Shown here: positions 13,184 to 24,363 of the stretch, one piece after another
Layout of the letters: every line of letters begins with the position of its first letter
How positions within the stretch are numbered: the stretch's first letter is position 1
Assembly: GCF_019703515.2 (NCBI RefSeq)
Contig: NC_059365.1
Coordinates: forward strand, 35,855,501-35,919,500
Source: Myxocyprinus asiaticus
Taxonomy: Eukaryota > Chordata > Actinopteri > Cypriniformes > Catostomidae
Reading direction: 5' to 3'
Length of the DNA: 64,000 nucleotides
The notes under the pieces: generated by a model
Told to the model about the DNA's origin: nothing
Databases searched by the model: none
What the model saw: only the letters and a program-made list of their open reading frames with translations
Made by a program: the position numbers and the translations under genes

Positions 13184-13620
13184 ATATAAGAAGTGTGCCA
13201 CAATAGGTAGGCATTCGTTGATCTGTAACGTAGCTAAAAGTTAACATAAGTGTCTGAACATACTTATATTGCATATATTGCAGGTTACCTTAGCATGTGT
13301 CATCTTTATCAAAGTAGCCTATGGAATGTTTTGAACATTATCAGAGTTGATACAATGCTATGCGCATGTGCAATACAGATATGGAGAATGTGAAAAATTG
13401 TTGTTGACAAGTTGTGTTGTTGAGCAGAGCAACACAGTAAACAAATACCAGCTCTGAAGTGCATTCTGTGTGTACGTCTTTTAATGCGTGTTTGACAGAA
13501 CATCCAAGCCTATATTTGAGCTACTGCACCTTTTCAGCGCAGAGCCACTGGACTTCACATCTGTTGTATTTCCTACAAAATAATTTTATAAATAATGTGG
13601 TGAGTGATTAGTTGACTTCC

Positions 13621-13813
13621 CCTTACAAAAATCGAGAGTTCATGGCAAATTTGCTGCAAATTTGCCATTGTTGCCCAAGGTTTGCTGAAGGTTCACCACT
13701 AACAGTGAAAAGCTGGCAAATATTAGCAGCGAATCACAAGCTAATTTGCATGTGAAAATAATGAGTGGCAAGTTTGCAGCTAGTTTTCCAGAACACTAGA
13801 TTTTTTGTAATGG
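13621..13813. mobile_element. MITE with TTACAAAAA termini
   Basis: Left TTACAAAAATCGAGAGTTC and right (inverted) TTACAAAAAATCTAGTGTTC form terminal inverted repeats. The inside is rich in GGCAAATTTGC-type words. A relative lies at about 15553-15690. It is a guest inside the hAT at 10298-13869. Confidence 0.65.
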
Positions 13814-13869
13814 TCAGGCTGAATCTGTTGACTACATTAATTGTAGTCTACTAGTCTGTGCAACCCCTA

Positions 13870-15105
13870 GCATGAAAGTGTGGAAAGAGATCAATCTATT
13901 CATGTCATGACATAACTTACCGCAAATCAAAATTAAAATCTGACAAAAATGGCATCATTAATTGTGTTTCTTTAGCTAAAATCATGCAAAATACCAATAT
14001 GTTCCAGACTGTTACAACAAATGTGCATGCGCATTATAAAGTAAACAAACAGGCTTGGCTGGACCTCCACACAGCCATCATATTGTGCATTGCAATTCCT
14101 CTATCAAATAGGTGATTGGCTCTTTTAACTTGTCACCATATTTAGGAGTTATGTTTTCTCCTATTTCTATGCGTGTGGTCTTTGTCTTCCCCTTATAATG
14201 TCTCTGGCATAGTTCAAAAGCCTACACTGAAAATATTTTGCCAGTCAAAGCTACTAGTAAAAAAAAGCTGTTATCATTATTGTCATTTTTGGGATAGTTG
14301 CCTACAGCATGTGGTCTGTTTTTTTATTTTTATTTTTATTTTTTTATCAATTTCAGCTTTACTTACTTGAAGTAACATGGTATTAAACAAGCTGAGATCG
14401 ATTTGGAGAGTGCGCTTGCTAAGCGAGGTTCTTTGATCCCTGAGCTTAAGGATCAAAACTAAGCATCCATGGATGATTATACCATAAACCAAAGCATGTC
14501 TAAAACTTATCACAGATAGATCAGTGTTCACTGAACCGCAAACATCACATACTGTAGAACTGTTCAGCCCATAATTAAGGTACACCCCTACAGCTGTATC
14601 AGCAGGAAACTAATTTGAACAAATGCATTGGCTGATTTGTTGAATACCTCCTCTGTCATGTCTCTATAATGCTACTTTGTATGCACAGCTGTGGTTTACT
14701 CTTTTAAAAAGCCTGGCATAACTCTGATTGTCTCCAACAGTCATCAACTTGACAAACCCGAACCCTTGCAACCTGAGCTCATTTTAAAGGTACAGATGAT
14801 ATGAAGTGCCCACATTGCCACGTGCCGCAAGAACACTCCTCAGAGATTACATTTAATAATGATTTTTGAAAGAACACTGACTGTACTTATCGATTTATAT
14901 TCTCTCTGGAAACCCAAGTAAACCTTTGTATATTTTGTCCACTGGAAATGTTATGAACAGACTTATTTTTTTATTTTTTTATGTTTCATTGCTTGGTACA
15001 TAACCATAAAAACATAGAACAGACTGTCCCTCTCAGCCTCGTATTATTCATGTCAAATTAAATATATATACCCTGACTAAGGTCAATAATACACATTTTC
15101 CAAAA
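13870..15105. other. Quiet AT-rich stretch, no gene seen
   Basis: No coding frame with a recognisable motif on either strand and no clear repeat boundary. Confidence 0.4.
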
Positions 15106-15108
15106 ACA

Positions 15109-15145
15109 CATACTACCACTCAAAAGTTTGGACACATATTCCTTC
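15109..15145 (+). repeat. Tc1-like terminal fragment
   Basis: ACTACCACTCAAAAGTTTGG resembles the end of the element at 55947-56490. Only one end is present, so it is a solo fragment. Confidence 0.45.
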
Positions 15146-15535
15146 TTTATTTAACTCAACTCCAATGATCCTCATCCAGCCCTGTCTTTATTTACTGAGC
15201 TCTTCTCTCAGCCACAACATCATTTTCCATGCCCCAGACTCACAACATGACAAAACTGACAAATCTCAAACTCATCTCTTCTCCATTGACGGCCCAATTC
15301 TTACACCCTGAGCATATCACAAATCCCTCCACTTGAAATTTCAGCTGCAGTTGAATCTGCATTATTCATCTGAGGAGCATATTTACTTGGATTCAGCAGT
15401 GATTGATGCCGCCGGCCCCAAATTAACCTTCTCATCTTAGAACGCATCCTCCCCGCGGGTTCATATCGATCAGGGGACTCTTGAGGGGTTTGGGATATGG
15501 CAGAGGTGTGCTGTGTGTGTGCATATGTATGTGTG
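15146..15535. other. Unassigned stretch
   Basis: A 104-codon frame on the minus strand (15301-15615) shows no motif. I see nothing else that I can name. Confidence 0.3.
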
Positions 15536-15690
15536 CAGGGCTCAACAATAAGAATTTTTTGAACCTCCAGCAAACCATTGGCAACAATGGACAATTTGCC
15601 ACAAGTTTGCCACAAAGCTCATTTGCATGTGAAAATTATCAGTGGCAAATTCATGGCAAGTTTGCCATGAACTCTAGGTTTTCAAAAGGG
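15536..15690. repeat. Relative of the 13621-13813 MITE
   Basis: The stretch shares CATTTGCATGTGAAAAT-AT-AGTGGCAA with 13745-13775 and ends in GGCAAGTTTGCCATGAACTC, the inverted form of the other copy's start. The left end is preceded by CAGGGCTCAACAATAAG, a hAT-like terminus. Confidence 0.5.
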
Positions 15691-16510
15691 TAGGGCTGGG
15701 CGATGTGGCCAAAAAAATTATCACAATATTTTTTTCATATGTTCTATATTGATATTTATCACAATACACATTTCAAACCATTAATGGGGCAGAACTGCAT
15801 TCCACATGTTTGTTAGACCTCAAAAATGAATTAAACATAACCTGTTTGTTTACAAGTAAACTCCAGAGGGTAAACTACCTTTAAAGTATACTCAGTTTAG
15901 GATTTATCCTACATGAGGTGTGTGACCTCTTTTTGGTTAAATTTAGCCAATTTCATCATCTTTAGCTAATGTTTGACTTCACAGAAAGAGTTTGTGACGC
16001 TCCACACTCCAGCTCAGTAGGTGGCGGTAATGCCAGTAGTGTAGTCTAGGGCATACGCAGGCATACGCGTATGCCCACCAATCTTTCTTAGGATTTTGCA
16101 TATGCCCACCTAAAATAAGTGATGATATGTATGGCCGCAAGAACAACGAGAAGGCTTTTGACCCGGAATATTTTCAATCTACTAATGCCATGCCGCAGCA
16201 CCGTTGAGTGAATTGTGTGTGTGTTTTTAATAAGTGTACAGAGATTCTCTCTAAACGTGCACAGAGCAGCGGGAAGGTGGAGCGCAACTGATGGCACGGG
16301 CATGACAGAGAGTCTGATTAAGCTGATCCACCAATCAGAACGTTCATTTCAGACACAATTGGATATTTGCTAACCAGTCGTATTTTCTGTTTCGGTAAAG
16401 GTCGGGATGACAGCATCTAATGCTGATGCACAAGCATCCCTGGAGTAACCATAATTTGCACTGTAAATTTATTTCCCTGCTAAACATATATATATATATA
16501 TATATATACA

Positions 16511-17043
16511 CACTATATGGCCAAAAGTTTGTGGACACCATATGTGCTTGATGAACATTTGATTTCAAAACCTTAGGCATCAATTTCCCCCTTTGCTGTA
16601 ATAACAGCTTCCACTCTTTTGGGAAGGCTTTCCACTATACTGTATGTAGTAACATGGCTGCAGGGATTTGCTCTCATTAAGACACAAGGCTATCAGTGAG
16701 GTCAGGAACTGATGTTGGTAGATGGGGCCTGACTTACAGTTGCTGTTCCAGTTCACGCGAAAAGTGATCAGTGGGGTTCAGGTCTGGGCTTTGTGCAGGC
16801 CAGTCAATTTCTTCCATGCCAGACACAGTAAACCATTTCTTTACGGACCTCAATTTGTTCACAGGGGCATTGTCATGCTGGAACAGAAAAGGACTATCCC
16901 CAAACAGTTGCCACAAATTTGGAAGCACACAAAGCCCAAGCCATTACATAAAGAAACATTAAGATGTTTCTTTACTGGATTTAATGGAGTAACCAAATTC
17001 GTTAATTAGAAGGGGGTGTCCACAAACTTTTGGCAATATAGTG
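16511..17043 (-). mobile_element. Tc1-like element, internally deleted
   Basis: Ends CACTATATGGCCAAAAGTTT and its inverted partner at 17015-17043 (ACAAACTTTTGGCAATATAG) lie in TA/TG microsatellite tracts. About 530 bp. The middle still codes part of the transposase on the minus strand. Confidence 0.85.
16734..16928 (-). pseudogene. Tc1-like transposase fragment
   Basis: The 64-codon frame reads FQHDNAPVNKLRSVKKWF then WPAQSPDLNPTDHFSRELE. QHDNAP carries the second catalytic Asp and the DLNPxEH box holds the third position, here changed from Glu to Asp (DH). The N-terminal DNA-binding part and first Asp are deleted. It cannot catalyse transposition. Confidence 0.9.
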
Positions 17044-17919
17044 TGTGTATATATATATACACATACAGTATATATACACACATTTAAATGTAACTTATGC
17101 AATTAAAGTTTGTGAAAATACTGCATGTTATTGCACCCGTGCTAGTTTTTGATGCTCTCCACAGATGCTGGACAACTGTGTCCCATTTTTTATTTATTTT
17201 TTCTCTTTTTTTTTTTTTTTGCCTTTTACTGCTGTCGGTGGTGCCTTTTTCTCTTGTTATAAAATAATTTCAATTTATATTTTTAAATAGGGAAACAATT
17301 TCACTTTACACAGAAAAGCACATTATAGTACATAAATAAAATAAGTAACCATTAATTCTTATGTAGTCTTTATATGTTAATACAAGATAACATGTTAACA
17401 TGAACTTTACTACACACATATTCGTTTATTAATTAGAGTTATTATAAAGTATTAAAAATGTTCATAGTAGCCTAGTGAAAGGAACATCAATGATACCTAT
17501 TAATTTAAATACATATTTAACATCAAGTTACCATACTATGTTTCTTAGTAGTGTACTGTACACCATGCCAGCAAGAAACTTACCCTGATATACATTTTGT
17601 AAGTTTATGTGGGACTTTTTTTATGGGAAAAATATATTTCTTACACATGTTACATATGTACTGTATATAAATAAATATATACATTTTAGAGACCGGATGC
17701 ATGTTTTAAAATAGTTTAATATCAATTAATATTGATTTCATGAATGTGATTCAGTTAGCTAGTTGAGTGTATAACTTTGCCAAACTGCTTGCGTTTTTAG
17801 TGACACGTACCTGATCAAATCGTCTAGATGTAGAACACAGGCTAAATATAAAAAATTGTCATCGATATCGAAAATTACTTCTTTTTCATATATAAATATT
17901 GTTTTATTGCCCAGCTCAA

Positions 17920-18479
17920 GGTGACACCATTTAAAAAAAGATGGTGTTTAATTATGTTGAGATGGTTTGAGACAGCTTGCCGTTCTCGACACTCAGTCGA
18001 GATCAGTCAACATGAACATATTGGAGTGATTCATTGCTGAGCTGGTGCAAACTTCACTACATCTGTACAATTGTTTGTGTAGAGACATTTTCCAAGACCA
18101 GGTTGTGATATTTTATAGATTAAGTCTACAAAATTCTATAAAATACAAACCCATTTATACAGTGGTGAACGAATATTCCCAAACAGTATACTGTTGCTCA
18201 GCTGTTTTGTCCTTTTAGCTCTGAGCGAAGAACAAAGATGAACCTTATTGTGTGAATATGAGACTTTAGCATACCACCAGCTATTAGCCAGAGAGCCTAG
18301 CATTTACTGCACTCTACCCAAGTTAAACTACCTGTAGTCTAATAATTACATTTGTGGATACCAAAGCTATAAAGGACAACTAGAACGGATATTTTGACAA
18401 TCTAACATGAGATGTCATGATAACTCCAAAAATTTTTGAACAGACATTATAAATGGCTTTCTCTTGGGGTTCAAGTGTG
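17920..18479. other. Unassigned stretch
   Basis: No gene or clear repeat boundary seen on either strand. Confidence 0.35.
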
Positions 18480-18860
18480 ATCTGCAGGGGATTGAATGCT
18501 GCGTGACTCCCAAGGCCCTGGGCCATCCTTATTGTCCATCCCTGTATGTGTGTGTGCATTTGTAAGCTCTGTGGAGGTGCTGTGCAGTGAGCCTGGTTTC
18601 TCCCAAGGTGAGTTTTGTGTTCCTTGCCACAGTCGCCTTCAGCTTGCTTACTGGGGTTCTAAATGGAATTATTATTTAATTATTTAATTGTTATACACAA
18701 TTTACAATCATGTTTAATCAAACTACACAATGATCACTCTAAGACTTTATAGACATTACAGCTTCATTTTTTGTTAATGCATGATTTTCTGTAAAGCTGC
18801 TTTGAAACAGTGTGTTTTGTGAAAAGCGCTATACAAATAAAAATGACTTGACTTGTTGTG
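18480..18860 (+). mobile_element. LINE 3' untranslated end (L2/CR1-like)
   Basis: The stretch reads TTCCTTGCCACAGTCGCCTT and later AAAGCGCTATACAAATAAA, followed by a short GACTT repeat. These are the standard 3' end features of fish L2/CR1-like LINEs. Only the non-coding tail is present, as expected of 5'-truncated copies. Confidence 0.75.
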
Positions 18861-19324
18861 CAGCATGTGGTGTTTGGCTGACGGTGAGCCTGCTGGCTTC
18901 TCTGTTTGAGTTATGCCAGCAGTGAGTATAGGGCTCCTGCACTCTGTCTGATGAGGCTTGTTAGATGCTGCTTAAAATAGAGAGAAACATCTCTACCTGC
19001 CACTCAGCTACTGGCAGAAGGTTACCTGGCGCCCAAAGTGCAACAGAAAGACAGAGAAAGAGCAGGGGAGGATCTGGATTGTTTATCGGAGTTCTCCCTC
19101 AGCACATGTTCTTATTGGAAACAGCCTGCCAAGATATCCCCCAGGATGTGGGGTGCTACACTACAGGGGAGTCGAGGAGGAGAGAGGGCACCACACCAAC
19201 CTGCACTTCATCACACAACATAACCTCTGACTGGAAAGCTCTCCTGCTAGTTTACTGCTCCTTTTGTTTTGTGCCATTCCAACTGATTTACTCAGCTATA
19301 AGACAAAAATTATCAATAGATTGT
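18861..19324. other. Low-repeat GC-moderate stretch
   Basis: A 126-codon open frame (18965-19345, +) has no recognisable motif and no start context that stands out. Composition differs from the AT-rich surroundings. It could be conserved non-coding DNA or an old unassigned element. Confidence 0.35.
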
Positions 19325-19560
19325 TTAACTCTCCTATTGTCTTAGGGTCATATTTTGACCCGGGACAGGTAAAGAATAAATTATAAATACTGCATAGTTT
19401 TTGGTAGTGGAACCAAACATTGCGACTTCCGGGCAATACCATCAAAACAAACAAAATCATTTATTTTTGTATATAATTGTTTAAGAGAAATAAAAAAAAA
19501 ATTTTTTTATTTTTTATATAGTTGACTTGACGGGTCAGTTTTGACCCATATGTGAAGAAC
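19325..19560. mobile_element. Small piggyBac-like MITE (tentative)
   Basis: A TTAA at 19325 is followed by CTCTCCTATTGTCTTAGGGT and a GGGTCATATTTTGACCC palindrome; a second palindrome GGGTCAGTTTTGACCC lies near 19533. TTAA targets and such ends point to piggyBac-like MITEs. The right TTAA is not seen. Confidence 0.4.
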
Positions 19561-19679
19561 CAGTTGTGACATTTCACCTGGACTTTCTGGATGTTATACA
19601 GCTTATACTATCTTATACTATGCAAATAGTAAATATATAGTCAATACATAGACAATAGTCAAAAAATGTATTTCTTCAC

Positions 19680-19733
19680 GAGGCCCCCAGGTACCTAGGC
19701 AGCCGCCTATGCCTATAGAACGGGCCGGCCCTG
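19680..19733 (-). repeat. hAT-type terminus fragment
   Basis: On the minus strand the end reads CAGGGCCGGCCCGTTCTATA, a typical hAT terminus. The other end was not found, so this is a solo end. Confidence 0.45.
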
Positions 19734-20299
19734 TACAGTCCACGTAATGTATGGTACATTGCAGTAGTCTGCTGCATCCTCCACCACCTTGTACTCAAAA
19801 CCAACATGTAAGATTGGAAATTGCGTCATGCAAATTTGCTATAAGCAAAACATTTAGGGGTGTACTTGCACTGTTAGCTGATTTGTAAAATTCCATTAGT
19901 GAATCAGGTGCCAAAACAACACAGACACCGTTTGCAATGAACACACTTTATGCAGGTGCAGTTCAATCTTAGATAATTCCCCCCAGAGAGATCTATCTCA
20001 AATTGTGCCAGTAAAGACACATTTGCATTGTGTGTATGTGTGTAAAACAGATATGGCAAGAGCTAATATCAATTAGCATGCAGCATCAATTAGCATGCAA
20101 TCTCACAGCACATTAAGGAGGGTAATGGCTTGACCCCAGATTCTTCAGGCTCTAAAACACTTGAGCAAGTCCTTCAAAAACTTCCGTGAAAGTTATTTGC
20201 ACGGTATCACATCTTTCCATAAATGTCATGTTAAAGCAATTATTGCATTCATCTGGTGAAAGCACACACAAAAAAACTTGAATCTTATGAGATCAAGTA
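19734..20299. other. Low-repeat stretch with TAAT-rich words
   Basis: Around 20060-20110 there is a direct repeat of CAATTAGCATGCA, a homeodomain/POU-like word. No repeat hallmark. Candidate conserved non-coding DNA; no gene seen. Confidence 0.3.
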
Positions 20300-20982
20300 C
20301 AGTGGGGTCCAAAATATCTGAGACCACTAGTGGAAATGTTTTGAGTTTTTTCATAATTTAAATACATTTATTTCAATACAAATTACATTATCAGCATAAC
20401 AATCTAAGTGAAAAGTTCAACTGAAAAATTAACAATCACATTTTCAGTATTTGTAATGGCCCCTTTTTGCTTTAGGCCACATCCACAGTAATCCGTTTTC
20501 ATTTGAAAACTCAGTTTTCAGTTTCCTATCATCATTGTTTTTCAAAGTATGCGGTTTAGGAGATCGTCAAAGCGCTCCATTTTCAGTGGAGAAAAATGCC
20601 ATAGTAAACATAGCAAAGTAAATGTTTTTTTTTTTTTTACGAAAACGTATTAATGTGGATGCGGCCTTGACAATGACAACATACACTCAAGATGATTTGA
20701 GAATTTTTCAAAGAGCATCTTATGTGTATCAGTTGAAGTAAATGTTACCTTTTTTTACAAAGAAGTGACCATGGTCAATGTCACAAATGTGCTAATTTGA
20801 TTAGCTCCTTGGAAATAAAATCATAATCTTAAATATTAATTTCTCATTTTGAGTCAATTTTGTTTTATTTATTTTTTTATTTTTTTATTTTTTTTATTCC
20901 TAAACCTCAAAACTATTTCCAGGCTTTTGTTAGATTTTGAATCCCATATTTTCATGTGGTCCCTGTCTTTTGGACCCCACTA
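20300..20982. mobile_element. Tc1/mariner-type non-autonomous element
   Basis: Left end TA then CAGTGGGGTCCAAAATATCT; right end, inverted, AGTGGGGTCCAAAAGACAGG. About 680 bp. No transposase remains. A smaller MITE is nested at 20474-20668. Confidence 0.8.
20474..20668. mobile_element. Nested MITE with AGGCCRCATCCACA ends
   Basis: AGGCCACATCCACAGTAATC and the inverted right end AGGCCGCATCCACATTAATA, each followed by CGTTTTC, form terminal inverted repeats of about 27 bases. It lies wholly within the Tc1-type element at 20300-20982, so it inserted later. Confidence 0.75.
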
Positions 20983-21602
20983 TGCAGTATATTCAGTCTA
21001 ATAAAGTTTTAAAAATGTTAATTTTTTTATAGTTTCATGACCTTTTTTTGATGTTCATTTTCGGACTATAATAAAGTCAGAAACACTCAAAACCACAAGA
21101 GATAACTATAAATTAACAGTGTCAATGGTGTGACTCATTCCTTCTGCAGATGTGATAAAGATGCATACGAGGGTGTAAAACAGGCGAAGAAGTGTCAAAC
21201 GCACCTTGCTTTGATTCTCGTGAGTTACACTGTTGTGAGCTCATAATAACCCACTCCATTAAACATTATGAGAGGTTAGAGAAGAACATTTCCTTTCTGT
21301 CACCGCAACATGATCTACAATCCCATCCATACTTTTGTCTTTCTCACCTTCTTACATTTTTCTGCAATATTATTGTCCATATACTTCAGAATTACCCAGT
21401 ATGTGATCATAAAAATAACCTGTAGTTTGAATTGAAACATGAATTACACAGCAATCCACACTTAATTTTAACAGTGACTTTAATAGGAGTTTACCAGAAC
21501 AGAGTAAGCCACAATACCATAATAGTGTCGTCCAAACAGTGAGTAGGGTTCCAGAAGTAAAACTCCATTCATTTTCTCCATAGAAAAAACGATTTTTATC
21601 GT
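20983..21602. other. Unassigned AT-rich stretch
   Basis: A 77-codon frame (21192-21425, +) has no motif. Nothing else seen. Confidence 0.35.
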
Positions 21603-21892
21603 TAAAGGGATAGTTAACCCAAAAATGAAAATTCAGCTATTACTTACCCTCGTGTTATTCTAAACCCATATGACTTTCTTTCTTTTTCAGTACACAAAGA
21701 GAGAAATTCTGATTTTTTTTTTTTCCATTTATTCATTTGGCAGACGCTTTTATCCAAAGTGACTTACAAAAGAGGAAAAATACATCATAAGCGATTCATC
21801 TCAAGGAGAAAGCAGTATGAAAAGTGCTGCATTACAAAGTTTCACTTGCATTAAAATAGTAGTATTCTAGACAGATTAGAGTATGACAAGAA

Positions 21893-21954
<62 letters not shown>

Positions 21955-22053
21955 TTAGAAGGATGCAAAAGTATAATTCAGAAATAAATAATTCTATACG
22001 AATCATGCCTTGTTCTGTAGGCATACGATAAGGTTTGGTGTGGGGAAAAAAAG
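21603..22053 (+). mobile_element. AAAGGGATAGTT-type MITE region, broken by DIRS copy 2
   Basis: AAAGGGATAGTTAACCCAAA and the following TGAAAATTCAG match a MITE family repeated at 24473, 31212, 51797 (reverse), 52337 and 53578. The part at 21960-22050 (CATGCCTTGTTCTGTAGGCA) matches the inverted-repeat arms at 24690-24740 and 26645-26690. A (TA)n tract at 21901-21951 and another repeat (TTTATCCAAAGTGACTTACA at 21750) lie within. The DIRS copy begins directly after. Confidence 0.6.
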
Positions 22054-24137
22054 CGTCCTGGTTACTTGCGTAACCTCCGTTCCCTGATGGGGGGAACGAG
22101 ACGTTGTGTTGATGTAGTGACACTAGGGGTCACTCTTGGGAGCCCGAAACACCTCTGGTCTTTGATAAAAGGCCAATGAAAATTGGCAAGTGGTATTTGC
22201 ATACCACTCCACCGGACATACGGGTATAAAAGGAGCTGGTATGCAACCACTCATTCAGGTTTTGTGCTGAGGAGCCGAGACAAGGTCCCGGCCATTTCAG
22301 CGGGTAGATCAGCATTGTGGCAGGAGGGACACAACGCCTCATTCCCTCCATCAGGGAATGGAGGTTACGCAAGTAACCAGGACATTCCCTAACTGTCACT
22401 CACTTGACGTTGTGTTGATGTATTGACACTAGGGGTCCCTATACAAAATGCCACAACTGGCTAAACTGTGTTATGTGAACTGGCGGTGTGTGATGTGCAG
22501 ACTACTGTGTGCCTCGTAGCCAGCGCACCAGGCCGACATGTAACCTCCCCCAATGCTGTTATGAGTATCGAACGGCCCTTCGGGGACAAGTCGACTGCAC
22601 AAAAGATAGAGACAGGCTAGCCCAGTCGTGGCCTCTTATCCTCTTTTTTTTCCCTCTCCCCCCCCAAAAAAGGAATTAAATGACTGGGGCCACCAGGTCT
22701 ACGTCAGGGGGGGTGTTCCTCCCAAGGGGAAGACAACGCGGAGAACACACACGTCCCGGGGGGGGGGGGTATTTTGAGTGGAAATATGTCATGTGGTCTT
22801 GCCGAGCTTTGTCGGAAGTACGTCATGTGGAGAAGTCCCATTGTAGCTCCTACCCTACGGGGGAGGAGTTTCTACAAGCACGGTGACTGGGGCAGAGGTG
22901 CCTCTGCCCAAGGAAGACGCAGTTTACCAACAGGGAAACGAATTAGCGGAAGATATACGTTGCATGGGGTTACCTATGGGGAACCAACACATGCGGAGCA
23001 CCTACCCCAGTACAGGGCTTAGTTAGCACATGTACTGAGCCAGCAGCGAGTTTCTCCGCAAACCCGTCTGCCACAGGGCTCGGAGGAAATCATCCAGGGA
23101 ACACAGTTTGTGAACACTACTGGGAGTCAACAGCACACGTCTTCAGCTCAGGGGAGGTGAAAGGCGCTATGCGCAAGCGATACACCCGGCCAGCTGTCCC
23201 GGACTTACCTGCTTGTGCCTGCCACTACACGGGACGAAACCGGTTCCACCCGGAGATTGTAGAACCTCGCAAAGGTGTTGGGTGTTGCCCAACCTTCTGC
23301 TCTGCAAATATCTGTTAGAAAGGCGCCACTGGTCAAGGCCCAGGAGGCCGCTACACTCCTGGTAGAATGGGCTCGTAGCCCTGCCGGGGGTGACATGTCC
23401 TGGGCGTGATATGCCATTGCTATGGCGTCAATGAGCCAGTGGGCGATCCTCTGCTTGGAGACAGTGCTTCCTTTCCGCTGTCCACCAAAGCAGACAAAGA
23501 GCTGCACAGAGACTCTAAAGCTCTGCGTGCGATCCAAATAGATGCGTAAAGCGCACACCGGACACAGCAACGTCAGGGCTGGGTCTGCCTCCCCCTGGGG
23601 CAGCACTTGCAGGTTCACCACCTGGTCCCTAAAAGGGGTCGTGGGAACTTTGGGCACATAGCCCGGTCGGGGTCTCAGGATCACGTGAGAGTAGCCCGGA
23701 CGGAACTCCAGGCACGTTTCGCTGACAGAGAACGCTTGCAGGTCTCCTACCCTCTTGATGGAAGTGAGCGCAGTCAGCAGGGCAGTCTTCAAAGAGAGTG
23801 CCTTAAGCTCAGCTGACTGCAGGGGCTCAAAGGGGGTTCTCCGTAGACCCTGAAGAACTACAGAGAGGTCCCATGAGGGAACGAGGCGTAGTCTGAAAGG
23901 ATTCAACCTCCTGGCGCCCCTCAGGAACCTGATGATCAAGTTGTGCTTCTCTAAGGACTTACCGTCCACTGTGTCGTGGTGTGCTGCTATAGCGGCTACA
24001 TACACCTTCAAGGTGGAGGGGGACAGCCGCCCTTCCAACCTCTCCTGCAGGAAGGAAAGCACCGCTCCAACTGCACATCTCTGGGAGTCTTCGCATCAGG
24101 AAGAACACCACTTAGTGAACAGACGCCACTTCAAGGC
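22054..24137 (-). mobile_element. DIRS-type retrotransposon, copy 2, 5' truncated
   Basis: Reverse-oriented relative of copy 1: terminal fold at 22054-22381 (CCTGGTTACTTGCGTAACCT at 22058 and its complement near 22362-22381), 3' untranslated region at 22382-23204, and the recombinase at 23205-24137. Similarity to copy 1 stops at about 24137 (copy 1 position 3529), so gag, RT and RNase H are missing. The junction to flanking DNA lies in AT-rich sequence with a poly-A run at 24190-24203. Confidence 0.9.
23205..24062 (-). CDS. DIRS tyrosine recombinase, open over 285 codons
   Basis: A long uninterrupted frame with all four main catalytic residues of tyrosine recombinases: Arg in SIKRVGDLQAF (about residues 102-104), His and Arg in LRAHSTRSVAASWAL (about 231-235), and Tyr in TPNTFARFYNL (about 267). 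It would rejoin the circular cDNA into the genome. The frame's first codon at 24062 is GTG, not ATG; homology continues upstream to about 24137, where a TGA follows CSS, at the same site as in copy 1. So the natural product was longer, and this copy is at best a truncated enzyme. It has lost its promoter-bearing 5' end and RT. GC-rich compared with its surroundings, like copy 1. Confidence 0.85.
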   Translation of the reverse strand: MLSFLQERLEGRLSPSTLKVYVAAIAAHHDTVDGKSLEKHNLIIRFLRGARRLNPFRLRLVPSWDLSVVLQGLRRTPFEPLQSAELKALSLKTALLTALTSIKRVGDLQAFSVSETCLEFRPGYSHVILRPRPGYVPKVPTTPFRDQVVNLQVLPQGEADPALTLLCPVCALRIYLDRTQSFRVSVQLFVCFGGQRKGSTVSKQRIAHWLIDAIAMAYHAQDMSPPAGLRAHSTRSVAASWALTSGAFLTDICRAEGWATPNTFARFYNLRVEPVSSRVVAGTSR

Positions 24138-24189
24138 CACTTCATCATGTAGAGCACTTATGCATGATTACGGTAGGCTAGTTAGATTA

Positions 24190-24363
24190 CAAAAAAAAAA
24201 AAAGACATATGAATAATAGACAAAATTGAAAGTTTATTTATATAACCAATACTGATTGTTGAGTTCATGATGATTTTGACTGTGTCCCTAGAAAGCAAAT
24301 AATATCAGATTACAGGAGTACAGACATTACAAGGGATTACTGATGATCTAATGTTAATGAAGT
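24190..24363. other. Spacer
   Basis: Poly-A run and AT-rich spacer between the DIRS copy and the inverted repeat. Nothing else is seen. Confidence 0.4.

Larger units (their letters stand above)
10298..13869. mobile_element. hAT element with 8-bp target duplication, hosting three nested insertions
   Basis: The ends are TAGGGATTGCACGACTA on the left and, read inwards from the right, TAGGGGTTGCACAGACTAGT. They are flanked by GCACGAAA (10290-10297) and GCATGAAA (13870-13877), an 8-bp duplication with one mismatch, as hAT elements make. Internal hAT sequence (CTAGTCGTGATTTCATTCCA near 11507) lies between guests: the element at 10321-11452, the Tc1 at 11607-13183 and the MITE at 13621-13813. No transposase frame survives in the hAT itself, so this is a non-autonomous copy. 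Confidence 0.85.
15691..17919. mobile_element. hAT-like non-autonomous element (GGGCTGGGCGAT ends)
   Basis: The left end is TAGGGCTGGGCGATGTGGCC and the right end, inverted, GAGCTGGGCAATAAAAC. Both are followed inwards by matching AT-rich sequence (CAATATTTxxxTCATAT). This is a common fish hAT-type terminus. I see no clear 8-bp duplication. No transposase frame is left. The interior includes other repeats (GTGTAGTCTAGGGCATACGC near 16040) and the Tc1 derivative at 16511-17043. Confidence 0.6.

Noticed and set aside
18965..19345. 126-codon frame considered as a host exon
   Set aside because: No domain, no clear splice sites, and a second overlapping frame of 61 codons is equally plausible.
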